Shown in pieces: positions 50,254 to 58,955 of a stretch of DNA of 64,000 nt. The DNA lies in assembly GCF_000146165.2 (NCBI RefSeq), contig NC_004347.2, forward strand, positions 1,364,001-1,428,000, given 5' to 3'. A model generated the notes under the pieces. That model saw nothing but the letters and a program-made list of their open reading frames with translations, was not told the origin of the DNA and searched no databases. The position numbers and the translations under genes were made by a program. The DNA comes from Shewanella oneidensis MR-1. GTDB lineage: Bacteria > Pseudomonadota > Gammaproteobacteria > Enterobacterales > Shewanellaceae. The stretch's first letter is position 1; every line of letters starts with the position of its first letter.

Positions 50254-51000
50254 ATGTGGTTAGGGGTTATTACCCTGTTCCCAGAAATGTTTCGTGCCGT
50301 AACAGACTTTGGGGTTACGGGTCGTGCCGTGAAAAACGGCCTGCTTGAGTTGCACACGTGGAATCCTCGCGATTTCACCCATGATAGACACAGTACGGTG
50401 GATGACAGGCCTTACGGCGGTGGTCCAGGTATGTTGATGATGGTGCAACCCTTACGCGATGCCATTCATGCAGCGAGAGCTGCAGCGGGTGAAGATGCGA
50501 AGGTGATTTACTTGTCACCTCAAGGACGCAAGCTGGATCAGCAAGGCGTTACTGAGTTGGCTAAATCATCACGGTTGATTTTGGTGTGTGGTCGGTACGA
50601 AGGTATTGATGAGCGCATCATTCAAACGGAAGTGGATGAAGAATGGTCGGTTGGGGATTACGTGCTCTCGGGCGGCGAATTACCCGCGATGACCATGATA
50701 GATGCAGTATCAAGGTTGGTTCCTGGCGTGCTAGGAAAACAAGCTTCGGCGGAGCAAGATTCTTTCTCCGACGGTTTACTGGACTGTCCTCATTACACGC
50801 GCCCCGAAAGCCTAGATGGACTCGATGTACCCGCAGTGCTGCTAAGTGGCAACCACGAACAAATTAGACTCTGGCGTTTGCAGCAAAGCCTTGGTAGGAC
50901 TTTACTGAGACGACCAGAATTATTGCAAAATCTAGCTCTGACTGACGAACAATCGACTCTTTTAGCGCAGTTCGTTGAAGCAATGGACAAGAATGCTTAG
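50254..51000 (+). CDS. trmD: tRNA (guanine-N1)-methyltransferase
   Basis: TrmD methylates G37 of tRNAs reading CUN, CCN and CGG codons, which prevents frameshifts. The 248-residue protein has the SPOUT trefoil-knot motifs [13 protein letters not shown] and [20 protein letters not shown] and the N-terminal [13 protein letters not shown]. It starts 15 bases after rimM. Confidence 0.98.
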   Translation: MWLGVITLFPEMFRAVTDFGVTGRAVKNGLLELHTWNPRDFTHDRHSTVDDRPYGGGPGMLMMVQPLRDAIHAARAAAGEDAKVIYLSPQGRKLDQQGVTELAKSSRLILVCGRYEGIDERIIQTEVDEEWSVGDYVLSGGELPAMTMIDAVSRLVPGVLGKQASAEQDSFSDGLLDCPHYTRPESLDGLDVPAVLLSGNHEQIRLWRLQQSLGRTLLRRPELLQNLALTDEQSTLLAQFVEAMDKNA

Positions 51001-51034
51001 TCGTAGCTCAGTTAATTCTAGAACGGAGTAAGTT

Positions 51035-51388
51035 ATGAACAACATCATTAAAATGCTCAACGATGAGCAAATGAAACAAGACGTACCTGCGTTTGGTGCT
51101 GGTGATACAGTAGTCGTTCAGGTTCGTGTTAAAGAAGGTGATAAAGAGCGTTTACAGGCTTTTGAAGGCGTTGTAATTGCTAAACGTAACCGTGGCCTGC
51201 ACTCTGCATTCACTGTACGTAAAATCTCTAATGGCGAAGGTGTTGAGCGTGCATTCCAAACGCACAGCCCTCTGATCGCTAGCATTGAAGTTAAGCGTCG
51301 TGGCCGCGTTCGTCGCGCCAAACTGTACTACTTACGTGATCGTTCAGGTAAATCTGCACGTATCCGTGAAAAGCTGGCTACTAAGTAA
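51035..51388 (+). CDS. rplS: 50S ribosomal protein L19
   Basis: L19 lies at the 30S-50S interface. The 117-residue protein contains the signature [26 protein letters not shown] precedes the ATG. It ends the rpsP operon and is followed by a strong terminator. Confidence 0.99.
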
Positions 51389-51430
51389 TAGTACCCGCTA
51401 CAGAAAACAAGACGTAGTGTTCGCACAGAA

Positions 51431-51454
51431 AACCGCCCTCGTGGCGGTTTTTTG
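51431..51454 (+). terminator. Intrinsic terminator of the rpsP operon
   Basis: AAACCGCC (51431-51438), loop CTCGT, and GGCGGTTTTTT (51444-51454) form a classic hairpin with a T-run 42 bases after the rplS stop. Confidence 0.93.
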
Positions 51455-51526
51455 TTGCCTAAAGTTTATCTTTTGAGTCATTTAGATCTTGTCTCACGCT
51501 AATTGCCGATTTTGTTAAATTCCTCC

Positions 51527-51555
51527 TTGATCTTCTGGCTATTAATAGGCATATT
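51527..51555 (+). promoter_or_regulatory. Possible aroF promoter
   Basis: TTGATC (51527-51532) and CATATT (51550-51555) are 17 bases apart. A start near 51562 would give an aroF leader of about 120 bases that contains the mini-ORF and inverted repeats described below. The -10 match is moderate. Confidence 0.35.
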
Positions 51556-51566
51556 GGTCGCTCATT

Positions 51567-51584
51567 GTAATGGTGTATCATTAC
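51567..51584. promoter_or_regulatory. Inverted repeat GTAATG-N6-CATTAC upstream of aroF
   Basis: GTAATG (51567-51572) and CATTAC (51579-51584) form a perfect 6-bp inverted repeat with a 6-base centre. It recalls but does not match a TyrR box (TGTAAA-N6-TTTACA), since the conserved GTAA and TTAC are two bases too far apart. Confidence 0.4.
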
Positions 51585-51641
51585 GGTGTTACATGGTGGC
51601 CTTCGGCTATTTATTTTCCCCACAGCCGTTTGAGTTTCTGA
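51570..51641 (+). CDS. Possible aromatic-rich leader peptide of aroF
   Basis: An ATG at 51570 opens a 23-codon frame ending at TGA 51639-51641. It begins MVYHYGVTWWPSAIYFP and contains three Tyr, two Trp and two Phe. It lies wholly inside the presumed leader of the tyrosine-pathway gene aroF. No good ribosome site precedes it and no clear terminator follows, so it may be chance. A palindrome (51567-51584) overlaps its first codons. Confidence 0.3.
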   Translation: MVYHYGVTWWPSAIYFPHSRLSF

Positions 51642-51658
51642 CTCCTGATATGTGGGGA
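51617..51658 (+). promoter_or_regulatory. Leader stem-loop just upstream of aroF
   Basis: TCCCCACA (51617-51624) pairs with TGTGGGGA (51651-51658), with GAGT/ACTC able to pair inside the loop. The structure ends 26 bases before the aroF ATG and could affect translation or transcript elongation. No T-run follows, so it is not a simple terminator. Confidence 0.45.
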
Positions 51659-51684
51659 TATGACTTCAGTTTTAGGTGGTAAGC

Positions 51685-52776
51685 ATGCAGCAGGATACAA
51701 TTAATAACGTCCATATCAGTTCAGAGAATGTTCTTATTACCCCGCAGGAGCTCAAAGCGGCTCTACCACTCTCTGAGCATGCATATCGTTATATCCTCAA
51801 TGCACGCAAAACTGTGGCGGATATCGTCCATAAGCGCGATAACCGCGTGCTCATCATCACTGGACCTTGTTCGATTCATGATATCGATGCCGCCAAAGAA
51901 TACGCTTTAAAACTCAAAAAATTACACGATGAACTTAGTGATGAATTTTACATCCTGATGCGGGTGTACTTTGAGAAGCCACGTACCACAGTGGGTTGGA
52001 AGGGGATGATTAACGACCCCGATATGGATGGCTCTTTTGATGTGGAAAAGGGCTTAAAGCTGGCCCGTGAGTTGATGATTTGGCTGGCGGAACTTGAGCT
52101 GCCTGTTGCAACCGAAGCACTCGACCCTATCAGCCCTCAGTACATTTCTGAGCTAGTGACTTGGTCGGCCATAGGTGCCCGCACCACCGAATCGCAAACC
52201 CATAGGGAAATGGCGTCGGGCTTATCTATGCCCGTTGGCTTTAAAAATGGTACAGATGGTAAGCTCGATGTGGCAATCAATGCCCTCAAATCGGCAGCCA
52301 GTAGCCACAGATTTATGGGGATCAACCAACAGGGTCAAGTGGCGCTGTTGCAAACCGCGGGCAACCCAGATGGTCATGTGATTTTACGTGGTGGCGTAAC
52401 ACCTAACTACGATGCGGCCAGTGTGGCTGAATGTGAGGCGCAGCTTCATAAGGCCAAACTCAATGCCCGTCTTATTATCGATTGTAGCCATGGCAACTCC
52501 TCTAAGGATTACGCAAGGCAAGTCCCTGTGTGTGAAGATGTATTTGCGCAGATCTACAATGGTAACAAGTCCATTATTGGCGTGATGTTAGAGAGCCATT
52601 TAAACGAAGGTAATCAAAGTTGTGATAAACCATCAGGCGAACTGGCCTATGGGGTTTCGGTAACAGACTCCTGTATTAATTGGGAAAAAACCGAAAGCGT
52701 TTTACGTGCGGGCGCATCGAAGTTATCTTCAGTGTTACCAACTCGTTTCGATTTGCGTAAAGTGGCCAATGCTTAA
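51685..52776 (+). CDS. aroF: 3-deoxy-7-phosphoheptulonate synthase, tyrosine-type
   Basis: DAHP synthase joins PEP and erythrose 4-phosphate, the first step of the shikimate pathway. The 363-residue protein is of the AroF/G/H type: ITGPCSIHD with the metal-binding Cys, RVYFEKPRTTVGWKG, GARTTESQTHREMASGLSMP, and IDCSHGNSSKD with the metal-binding His. I chose the ATG at 51685 with AGGTGG upstream; a GTG at 51676 is in frame. The tyrosine-sensitive isozyme is inferred from the tyrA gene 62 bases downstream, as in the E. coli aroF-tyrA operon. Confidence 0.95.
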   Translation: MQQDTINNVHISSENVLITPQELKAALPLSEHAYRYILNARKTVADIVHKRDNRVLIITGPCSIHDIDAAKEYALKLKKLHDELSDEFYILMRVYFEKPRTTVGWKGMINDPDMDGSFDVEKGLKLARELMIWLAELELPVATEALDPISPQYISELVTWSAIGARTTESQTHREMASGLSMPVGFKNGTDGKLDVAINALKSAASSHRFMGINQQGQVALLQTAGNPDGHVILRGGVTPNYDAASVAECEAQLHKAKLNARLIIDCSHGNSSKDYARQVPVCEDVFAQIYNGNKSIIGVMLESHLNEGNQSCDKPSGELAYGVSVTDSCINWEKTESVLRAGASKLSSVLPTRFDLRKVANA

Positions 52777-52838
52777 GAGTCAATGTTAAGTGCCTAACGT
52801 TTAAACACCTTCCTTTAGGTGGGTAGTGGACCGAAAAA

Positions 52839-53978
52839 ATGAATGAAAAAACCACATCCGAATTAGAACATCTTCGAGGACTGATCGACGGTGTCGATCA
52901 GCAATTGCTGCATTTACTGCGTAAACGCTTAGATTTAGTCGCCCAAGTCGGCACGGTAAAGCACGCTGCAGGATTACCCATTTATGCACCACAGCGTGAA
53001 GCGGCAATGCTGGCAAAACGCCGTGAAGAAGCCCAAACCATGGGCATTGCGCCACAATTGATTGAAGATATTTTACGTCGCCTAATGCGTGAATCCTATC
53101 TTAATGAAAAGGATGTTGGCTTTAAGCAAGTCAAGAATGATTTAGGTTCGGTAGTTATAGTGGGCGGTAAAGGCCAGCTTGGCGGGCTGTTTCAACAAAT
53201 GCTGAGACTGTCAGGTTATCAAGTGAAAGTGCTCGATAAAGATGATTGGCAACAAGCGGAATGCTTATTTGCCGATGCTGGATTGGTATTAGTGACAGTG
53301 CCTATTGCCATCACCTGCGACATTATCCGTGAAAAGCTAACTCAGTTACCACGGGACTGTATTCTAGCCGATTTAACCTCCATCAAGACGGAACCCATGC
53401 AGGCGATGTTGGCCGCTCATAAGGGGCCTGTTGTCGGCTTTCATCCGATGTTTGGTCCAGATGTCGGTAGCTTAGCTAAGCAGGTTGTGGTGGTGTGTCA
53501 TGGGCGCGAAGCTGATAAATACCAATGGTTACTCGAACAAATTGCCATTTGGGGCGCACGGATTGTCGAAGCTGAGCCTGAATGTCACGATAATGCGATG
53601 CAACTGGTGCAGGCGATGCGCCATTTCTCAACCTTTGTCTATGGCTTAAATCTTTGCAAAGAAGAGGCGGATATAGAGACTTTATTGAAATTTAGCTCGC
53701 CAATCTACCGCTTAGAGTTAGCGATGGTGGGCCGTTTATTTGCCCAAAGCCCGGAGCTTTACGCTGATATTATTTTTGCTCAGCAGGAGAGCCAGCATGC
53801 GATTGGCGATTATCTGGATAACTATCGCGAAGCCTTAGAATTGCTGAAACGGGGCGATAGAGAGGAGTTTATCAATCAGTTCCAAATGGTTGCCAAGTGG
53901 TTTGGTGATTTTGCACCGCAGTTTCAGCGCGAAAGTCGCATGATGCTGCAATCGGTAAGTGATATGAAAACGAACTGA
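52839..53978 (+). CDS. tyrA: Chorismate mutase/prephenate dehydrogenase (T-protein)
   Basis: TyrA is bifunctional: residues about 1-90 form the AroQ chorismate mutase ([20 protein letters not shown]), and the rest is prephenate dehydrogenase with an NAD-binding region ([18 protein letters not shown]) and [12 protein letters not shown]. The 379-residue length is usual. It makes 4-hydroxyphenylpyruvate for tyrosine. A strong terminator follows. Confidence 0.97.
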
Positions 53979-53993
53979 TAATGAATGATTTAA

Positions 53994-54032
53994 CCATAAA
54001 AAATGCCCATCTTTGATGGGCATTTTTTATGG
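53994..54032 (+). terminator. Strong intrinsic terminator after tyrA
   Basis: CCATAAAAAATGCCCATC (53994-54011), loop TTT, and GATGGGCATTTTTTATGG (54015-54032) form a perfect 18-bp stem with A and T runs inside the base of the stem. It separates aroF-tyrA from hcp. Confidence 0.92.
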
Positions 54033-54151
54033 TTTTCAGGCAGGTTTGACAGTGTTGATTAGTGATTGCTTAAAGTGATCTTTCTCTAAGATTTCGTATC
54101 CCATAATAGAAAAAACTGTCGCTTATTTAAGGTTTCGGTAGACTAATTTTA

Positions 54152-54174
54152 AACATGTAAAAATAAAGCATGAA
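54152..54174. promoter_or_regulatory. Possible NsrR-type operator upstream of hcp
   Basis: ATGTAAAAATAAAGCAT (54155-54171) has the ATG...GCAT ends and the 17-base length of the core of an NsrR site, although the inner bases match poorly. It overlaps the likely hcp promoter. NsrR, the nitric oxide-sensing repressor, commonly controls hcp-hcr in gamma-proteobacteria. Confidence 0.35.
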
Positions 54175-54194
54175 TTTAAATTAGGAGTCTATCC

Positions 54195-55859
54195 ATGTTC
54201 TGTATTCAGTGTGAGCAAACTATTCGTACTCCAGCCGGCAACGGTTGTAGCTATGCCCAAGGTATGTGTGGCAAATTGGCCGCGACCTCCGATCTGCAAG
54301 ACTTATTAATCTACATGCTGCAGGGGGTTTCAGTGTATGCGGTAAAAGCGCGCGAGCTAGGTGTTGTGGATACAGAGGTAGATACCTTTGTTCCTAAAGC
54401 CTTTTTCTCGACCTTAACCAACGTTAACTTCGATGATGAACGCATTATCGCCTATGCCAAGCAGGCAGCTCAGTACCGTGAAAGTCTAAAAAATGCTTAT
54501 GAAGCGACTTGTGAACAGAGTGGGAAAACGGCAGAGCAGATGCCGCCAGTCGCGCAGTTAGTGTTAGGTACCAGCAAGCTTGAAATGCTATCTCAAGCGC
54601 CTATCTCCTTGCTCAATAAAGATAAAAATAACATTCATGAAGATATTTTAGGACTTCGATTACTCTGTTTATACGGCCTTAAAGGCGCAGCCGCTTATAT
54701 GGAGCATGCACGTGTACTAGGTAAAACCGATGTGGACATTGCTGCGGATTTCCATCGAATCATGGCGTTTCTCGGTGAACCGAGTGTCGATGCGGATAAA
54801 TTATTCTCCACTGCGATGGAGATTGGCCAATTAAACTATCGCATTATGGCTTTGCTCGATGCGGGTGAAACCGAAGCCTTTGGTCATCCAGAGCCAACAG
54901 TGGTTAATACTAAACCCGTTAAAGGCAAAGCCATTTTAGTTTCTGGCCATGATATGAAGGACTTAGAGCTTATCCTTGAGCAAACGGCGGGCAAAGGTAT
55001 TAATGTTTATACCCATGGCGAAATGCTGCCTGCGCTTGCGTATCCCGCCTTTAAAAAATACCCCCATTTAGTGGGTAACTACGGCAGTGCATGGCAGAAC
55101 CAGCAAAAAGAATTTGCCAATTTCCCTGGCGCTGTGGTGATGACATCTAACTGTATTATTGACCCGAATGTGGGCCAATACAGCGACCGGATCTTTACTC
55201 GAAGCATTGTGGGTTGGCCTGGTGTTGTCCATGTGACTGGTGATGATTTTTCGGTGGTGATTGAGAAAGCGCTGTCGAACGATGGATTCCACTACGATGA
55301 AATTCCACACAATATCACTATTGGTTTTGCTCGCAATGCGCTCATGGCTGCCGCCCCAACGGTAGTTGAAAATGTGAAAAACGGTTCTATCAAACACTTC
55401 TTCTTAGTCGGTGGTTGTGACGGTGATAAGTCAGAGCGGAGCTATTTCACCGATTTAGCTAAGTCTGCACCGAAGGATTCCATCATCCTGACCTTAGGTT
55501 GTGGTAAGTACAAATTCAACAAGTTGGAGTTTGGCGATATCAATGGTATTCCACGTTTACTCGATATCGGTCAGTGTAATGATGCCTATTCTGCTATCCA
55601 GTTAGCGATCGCGTTATCACAAATCTTTGAATGCGATATTAATGAATTACCACTGAACTTAGTGCTTTCATGGTTTGAGCAAAAAGCCATTGTCGTACTG
55701 CTGACGTTGTTGTCGCTCGGGGTGAAAAACATCCGTACGGGCCCAACGCCACCGGCGTTTTTAACGGCTAATCTCGCCAAGATTTTGGAAGACAAGTTTG
55801 GCTTGCGTAACACCACCACCGTTGAAGCCGATCTGAAAACCATGCTGAACGTGGCTTAG
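54195..55859 (+). CDS. hcp: Hybrid cluster protein (hydroxylamine/NO reductase)
   Basis: Hcp reduces hydroxylamine in vitro and NO in vivo under anaerobic conditions. The 554-residue protein starts [18 protein letters not shown]; the cysteines at 3, 6, 18 and 25 have the C-x2-C-x11-C-x6-C spacing of class II enzymes such as that of E. coli. Hybrid-cluster ligands are visible in [37 protein letters not shown] and [18 protein letters not shown] precedes the ATG. The reductase gene hcr follows 66 bases later. Confidence 0.97.
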   Translation: MFCIQCEQTIRTPAGNGCSYAQGMCGKLAATSDLQDLLIYMLQGVSVYAVKARELGVVDTEVDTFVPKAFFSTLTNVNFDDERIIAYAKQAAQYRESLKNAYEATCEQSGKTAEQMPPVAQLVLGTSKLEMLSQAPISLLNKDKNNIHEDILGLRLLCLYGLKGAAAYMEHARVLGKTDVDIAADFHRIMAFLGEPSVDADKLFSTAMEIGQLNYRIMALLDAGETEAFGHPEPTVVNTKPVKGKAILVSGHDMKDLELILEQTAGKGINVYTHGEMLPALAYPAFKKYPHLVGNYGSAWQNQQKEFANFPGAVVMTSNCIIDPNVGQYSDRIFTRSIVGWPGVVHVTGDDFSVVIEKALSNDGFHYDEIPHNITIGFARNALMAAAPTVVENVKNGSIKHFFLVGGCDGDKSERSYFTDLAKSAPKDSIILTLGCGKYKFNKLEFGDINGIPRLLDIGQCNDAYSAIQLAIALSQIFECDINELPLNLVLSWFEQKAIVVLLTLLSLGVKNIRTGPTPPAFLTANLAKILEDKFGLRNTTTVEADLKTMLNVA

Positions 55860-55925
55860 GTCGATTGACGCATGGAGCCACTGCGGCTTTCATTGTAAAG
55901 CCGTAGTGTTATAGATACAAAAACT

Positions 55926-57053
55926 ATGAATATCAGTACTATGCAAAATATCATGCCCAATACTGCTTTATCTTCTACGCCCGCAAATCCTGTGGGTTTT
56001 AACCAGTTAGTCTGTGTGGAGCGCTGGCACGAAACCGCCGATGTGGTGAGTTTTCGCTTTCAAGCAGGTGAGCCGATGAAGTTTGATTATAAGCCCGGTC
56101 AATTTATCACCTTTGTGCTAGAGATCAACGGTGAACAGGCTTGCCGTAGTTATACCTTATCTTCTACACCGTCACGGCCTTACTCCTTAATGGTGACCAT
56201 TAAGCGGGTCGATGGCGGACTGGTGTCTAATTACTTGATTGATCATTTACAACCTGGGCAAACGGTAAGAGTTCTACCGCCAACGGGGCAGTTTAATCTG
56301 TTTGATATTCCTGCGAACAAATACCTGTTCTTGAGCGCTGGCTGTGGGATCACGCCCATGTATTCGATGTCGCGCTATTTAACAGATACCCAAATAAATG
56401 CCGACATTGCTGTTGTGCACAGCGCTCGCACTCAGGCCGATATTATTTTTAAAAACACCTTAGAAACAATGGCGGCGCGCCATGCCAGTTTTAAGTTGTG
56501 TTATTTGGTGGAGGGCGTGACCACAGATACGGTTTGGCACACAGAGGAAGCATTTCACTATGTTGGCCGTTTAAGTGCTCAAAATTTGCTAAGTTTAGTC
56601 CCCGATTTTGCTGAGCGAATCGTGTTTTTATGTGGGCCAGAGCTCTATATGCAGGCGGTCAAAACGATTCTGACCGAGCTTAACTTTGATATGAATAAGC
56701 TCTATCACGAGAGTTTTGCCACAGCAGTAAAAGAAGCACAAAGCCACGTCAAGCAGGCCGAAATACAGTCTGAAACTCCAACGACGAGTAGTACTGGCTT
56801 TATGCTGTCGATAGGCGATAAAAAGCACTTATTAACTGCCGAACAAACGTTGCTTGATGGCATAGAGGCCGAAGGGCTACCCATTATTGCAGCTTGTCGC
56901 TCAGGCGTATGCGGCGCGTGCAAATGTAAAGTTTTGCAAGGGGAGACTGAGTCAACGAGCTATATGACATTGACACCAACTGATATCGAAGCCGGATATG
57001 TGTTAGCTTGCTCGACTAGGCTCAAGTCGGATGTGACGCTTTCGTTGATCTAA
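55926..57053 (+). CDS. hcr: NADH oxidoreductase Hcr for hybrid cluster protein
   Basis: Hcr passes electrons from NADH to Hcp. The 375-residue protein has an FAD-binding domain (ACRSYTLSSTPSRPYSLMVT), a NAD-binding domain (YLFLSAGCGITPMYSMSRYL) and a C-terminal plant-type 2Fe-2S domain (ACRSGVCGACKCKV and the later VLACS). The ribosome site is weak and later ATG codons (MQNIMPN) are possible starts. It is clearly co-transcribed with hcp. Confidence 0.95.
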   Translation: MNISTMQNIMPNTALSSTPANPVGFNQLVCVERWHETADVVSFRFQAGEPMKFDYKPGQFITFVLEINGEQACRSYTLSSTPSRPYSLMVTIKRVDGGLVSNYLIDHLQPGQTVRVLPPTGQFNLFDIPANKYLFLSAGCGITPMYSMSRYLTDTQINADIAVVHSARTQADIIFKNTLETMAARHASFKLCYLVEGVTTDTVWHTEEAFHYVGRLSAQNLLSLVPDFAERIVFLCGPELYMQAVKTILTELNFDMNKLYHESFATAVKEAQSHVKQAEIQSETPTTSSTGFMLSIGDKKHLLTAEQTLLDGIEAEGLPIIAACRSGVCGACKCKVLQGETESTSYMTLTPTDIEAGYVLACSTRLKSDVTLSLI

Positions 57054-57175
57054 TATTGAGTTATCTTGGGTGGAAATATTTTAGTAGCGTAGTTGCGATT
57101 ATATCTCTGAGAACGTAAGGTTAAAGGCAAGGGCGGAGTTCGCGCCCAGTCCTATCGTCTGGCTGGAGTATCTCA

Positions 57176-57511
57176 ATGACAACGACAACCACTTATGCCG
57201 CAAAAATTGAAGATCGCAGCTTAGGCCATTTACTGTACGCCTTAATGTCAGGTTTTCCGCTATTACTGCTTCCTGTGCTACTGAGCTTATTTATTAATTT
57301 ATCTCAGCGACACACTCAGGGTAATGCGTTGCTAGCTTCGCACCTGCGCTGGCAACGTTACTCTACTATTATGTTTTTAACGCTACTCGTTTTAGGTTAT
57401 TGCTTGCCGATCACTTGGCTCAGTCTTTCGATTTATCTCTTTGGTATTATTTGGTTTTGCCATCGGATAATCAAAGGTTGGTTAAGTCTGTTGGATGGTT
57501 TAGAAGTCTAA
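57176..57511 (+). CDS. Small membrane protein, DUF4870-like
   Basis: The 111-residue protein has three membrane helices and the pattern ASHLRWQRYSTIMFLTLLV followed by WFCHRIIKGWLSLLDG, which matches DUF4870-type proteins (SHFRWQ..TFW and ..YRIIKGW..L..G). The function is unknown. GGAG precedes the ATG. It is 123 bases after hcr and 46 bases before the antiporter gene, so it could belong to either. Confidence 0.7.
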   Translation: MTTTTTYAAKIEDRSLGHLLYALMSGFPLLLLPVLLSLFINLSQRHTQGNALLASHLRWQRYSTIMFLTLLVLGYCLPITWLSLSIYLFGIIWFCHRIIKGWLSLLDGLEV

Positions 57512-57556
57512 AACTTGTGTTAGAGTCTCTTCATCTTAACGAGATTTGAGGCTCTT

Positions 57557-58861
57557 ATGACTAGTTATCAAATTCTGTGTATTCTCAGTGCGTTAGCCTT
57601 AGTCACATCCGTGGCATCTTCACGTTTACATAAACTCCAAGAAACTGTCGCTATCACCGCATTGGCGCTGGGTACCAGTCTATTGCTGTTGCTGGGCGGG
57701 AAAGCACTTGGTGGTAATGTCTATGGTTATTTTGTGGCAGGACTAGAGAAGCTCGACTTTCAAGCCCTACTGCTCAATGGCATGTTGGGTTTCCTGTTGT
57801 TTGCCGGTGCATTGCAGATCCGCTTAAAAATTCTGAGGCATCAAAAATGGGAAATCTTGATCCTCGCCTTTGTCGGTACTTTGTTATCGACCTTTATTGT
57901 CGGTGGTTTGCTGTACTACTTAGCCCCTATGTTCGGATTACCCTTGGCCTTAAGCCATTGTTTGCTATTTGGCGCCTTGATTTCACCCACAGACCCCATT
58001 GCCGTGTTAGCCATTCTTAAGAAGATGGGCGCACCTGAAGATATTGCGATTCAGGTGGAAGGTGAGTCGTTATTTAATGATGGCATCGGGTTGGTTATTT
58101 TTGTGGCGATCTCCCATTTAGCGTTTTCAACTGAGCCGCTGACCTTTACGCAAATATCACTTTTGTTTGTCCAAGAGGCGCTCGGGGGAGTGTTGTATGG
58201 CGCCGTGCTGGGCCTGTTATTGCATCATTTCTTTCGTTATTGTGAGGAAGAAACCCAATTAATGCTGGTGACCTTACTTATTCCTACTGCGGGTTATGTG
58301 ATGGCTGCAGAACTCGGTGTGTCGGGGCCGCTTGCCATGGTAAGTGCGGGGATCATTATTGGTAACTATAGCGTACCTAAGTTTTTTGCACGCCAAGAGC
58401 GGGTGAAACTCTATACCTTCTGGTCGCTTATCGAATCATTTTTTAATGCGCTGTTGTTCCTTCTACTCGGATTACTGCTTTTGCTCGTCACCTTCAAGGC
58501 GCCGTTATGGTGGTTTATGCTGCTGGCTATCCCGCTGGTATTAACGGCGAGGGCGGTGAGCGTATTTTTGCCTTACATGGGATTCAGATTGGTTAAATCC
58601 TACAATCCCTATGCGGAGTCAATACTGATTTGGGGGGGCTTGAGGGGCGGGTTGGCATTAGCGATGGCGATGAGCTTGCCAAAAGGGATTATTATCGATT
58701 CACAACCCGGTGTTGAGCTGCACGAGCTGGTATTGGTAATGACCTATGCTGTAGTCGTGTTTTCAATCCTAATTCAAGGCTCAAGCATGACGGGGCTTAT
58801 CCGCCGTAGTAATGCGGTTGTTACTCGCCCCGACAGCCATACCACACAGGAGAGCCGTTAG
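57557..58861 (+). CDS. CPA1-family Na+(K+)/H+ antiporter, NhaP-like
   Basis: The 434-residue polytopic protein has the CPA1 signatures ALISPTDPIAVLAILKKM and QVEGESLFNDGIGLVIFVAI, the latter with the ND pair at the ion site, and a WGGLRGGLALAMAM segment with the conserved arginine. No large C-terminal regulatory domain is present. The ion specificity cannot be read from the sequence. It is the second Na+/H+ antiporter in the window and is convergent with pheA. Confidence 0.92.
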   Translation: MTSYQILCILSALALVTSVASSRLHKLQETVAITALALGTSLLLLLGGKALGGNVYGYFVAGLEKLDFQALLLNGMLGFLLFAGALQIRLKILRHQKWEILILAFVGTLLSTFIVGGLLYYLAPMFGLPLALSHCLLFGALISPTDPIAVLAILKKMGAPEDIAIQVEGESLFNDGIGLVIFVAISHLAFSTEPLTFTQISLLFVQEALGGVLYGAVLGLLLHHFFRYCEEETQLMLVTLLIPTAGYVMAAELGVSGPLAMVSAGIIIGNYSVPKFFARQERVKLYTFWSLIESFFNALLFLLLGLLLLLVTFKAPLWWFMLLAIPLVLTARAVSVFLPYMGFRLVKSYNPYAESILIWGGLRGGLALAMAMSLPKGIIIDSQPGVELHELVLVMTYAVVVFSILIQGSSMTGLIRRSNAVVTRPDSHTTQESR

Positions 58862-58889
58862 CACCGCGCTTTGATTGGCACCACGTGAT

Positions 58890-58922
58890 ATCACAGAGCC
58901 ACGTTTTTCGTGGCTCTGTGAT
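58890..58922. terminator. Stem-loop between the antiporter gene and pheA
   Basis: ATCACAGAGCCACG (58890-58903), loop TTTTT, and CGTGGCTCTGTGAT (58909-58922) form a perfect 14-bp stem between convergent genes. It lacks a T-run and could act on both strands. Confidence 0.75.
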
Positions 58923-58955
58923 TACTAAGGCAGTTGCGTTATTGGCTTTACGGGG

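Noticed and set aside
51567..51584. TyrR box upstream of aroF
   Set aside because: The conserved GTAA and TTAC are ten bases apart instead of eight, so the sequence does not fit the TGTAAA-N6-TTTACA consensus.
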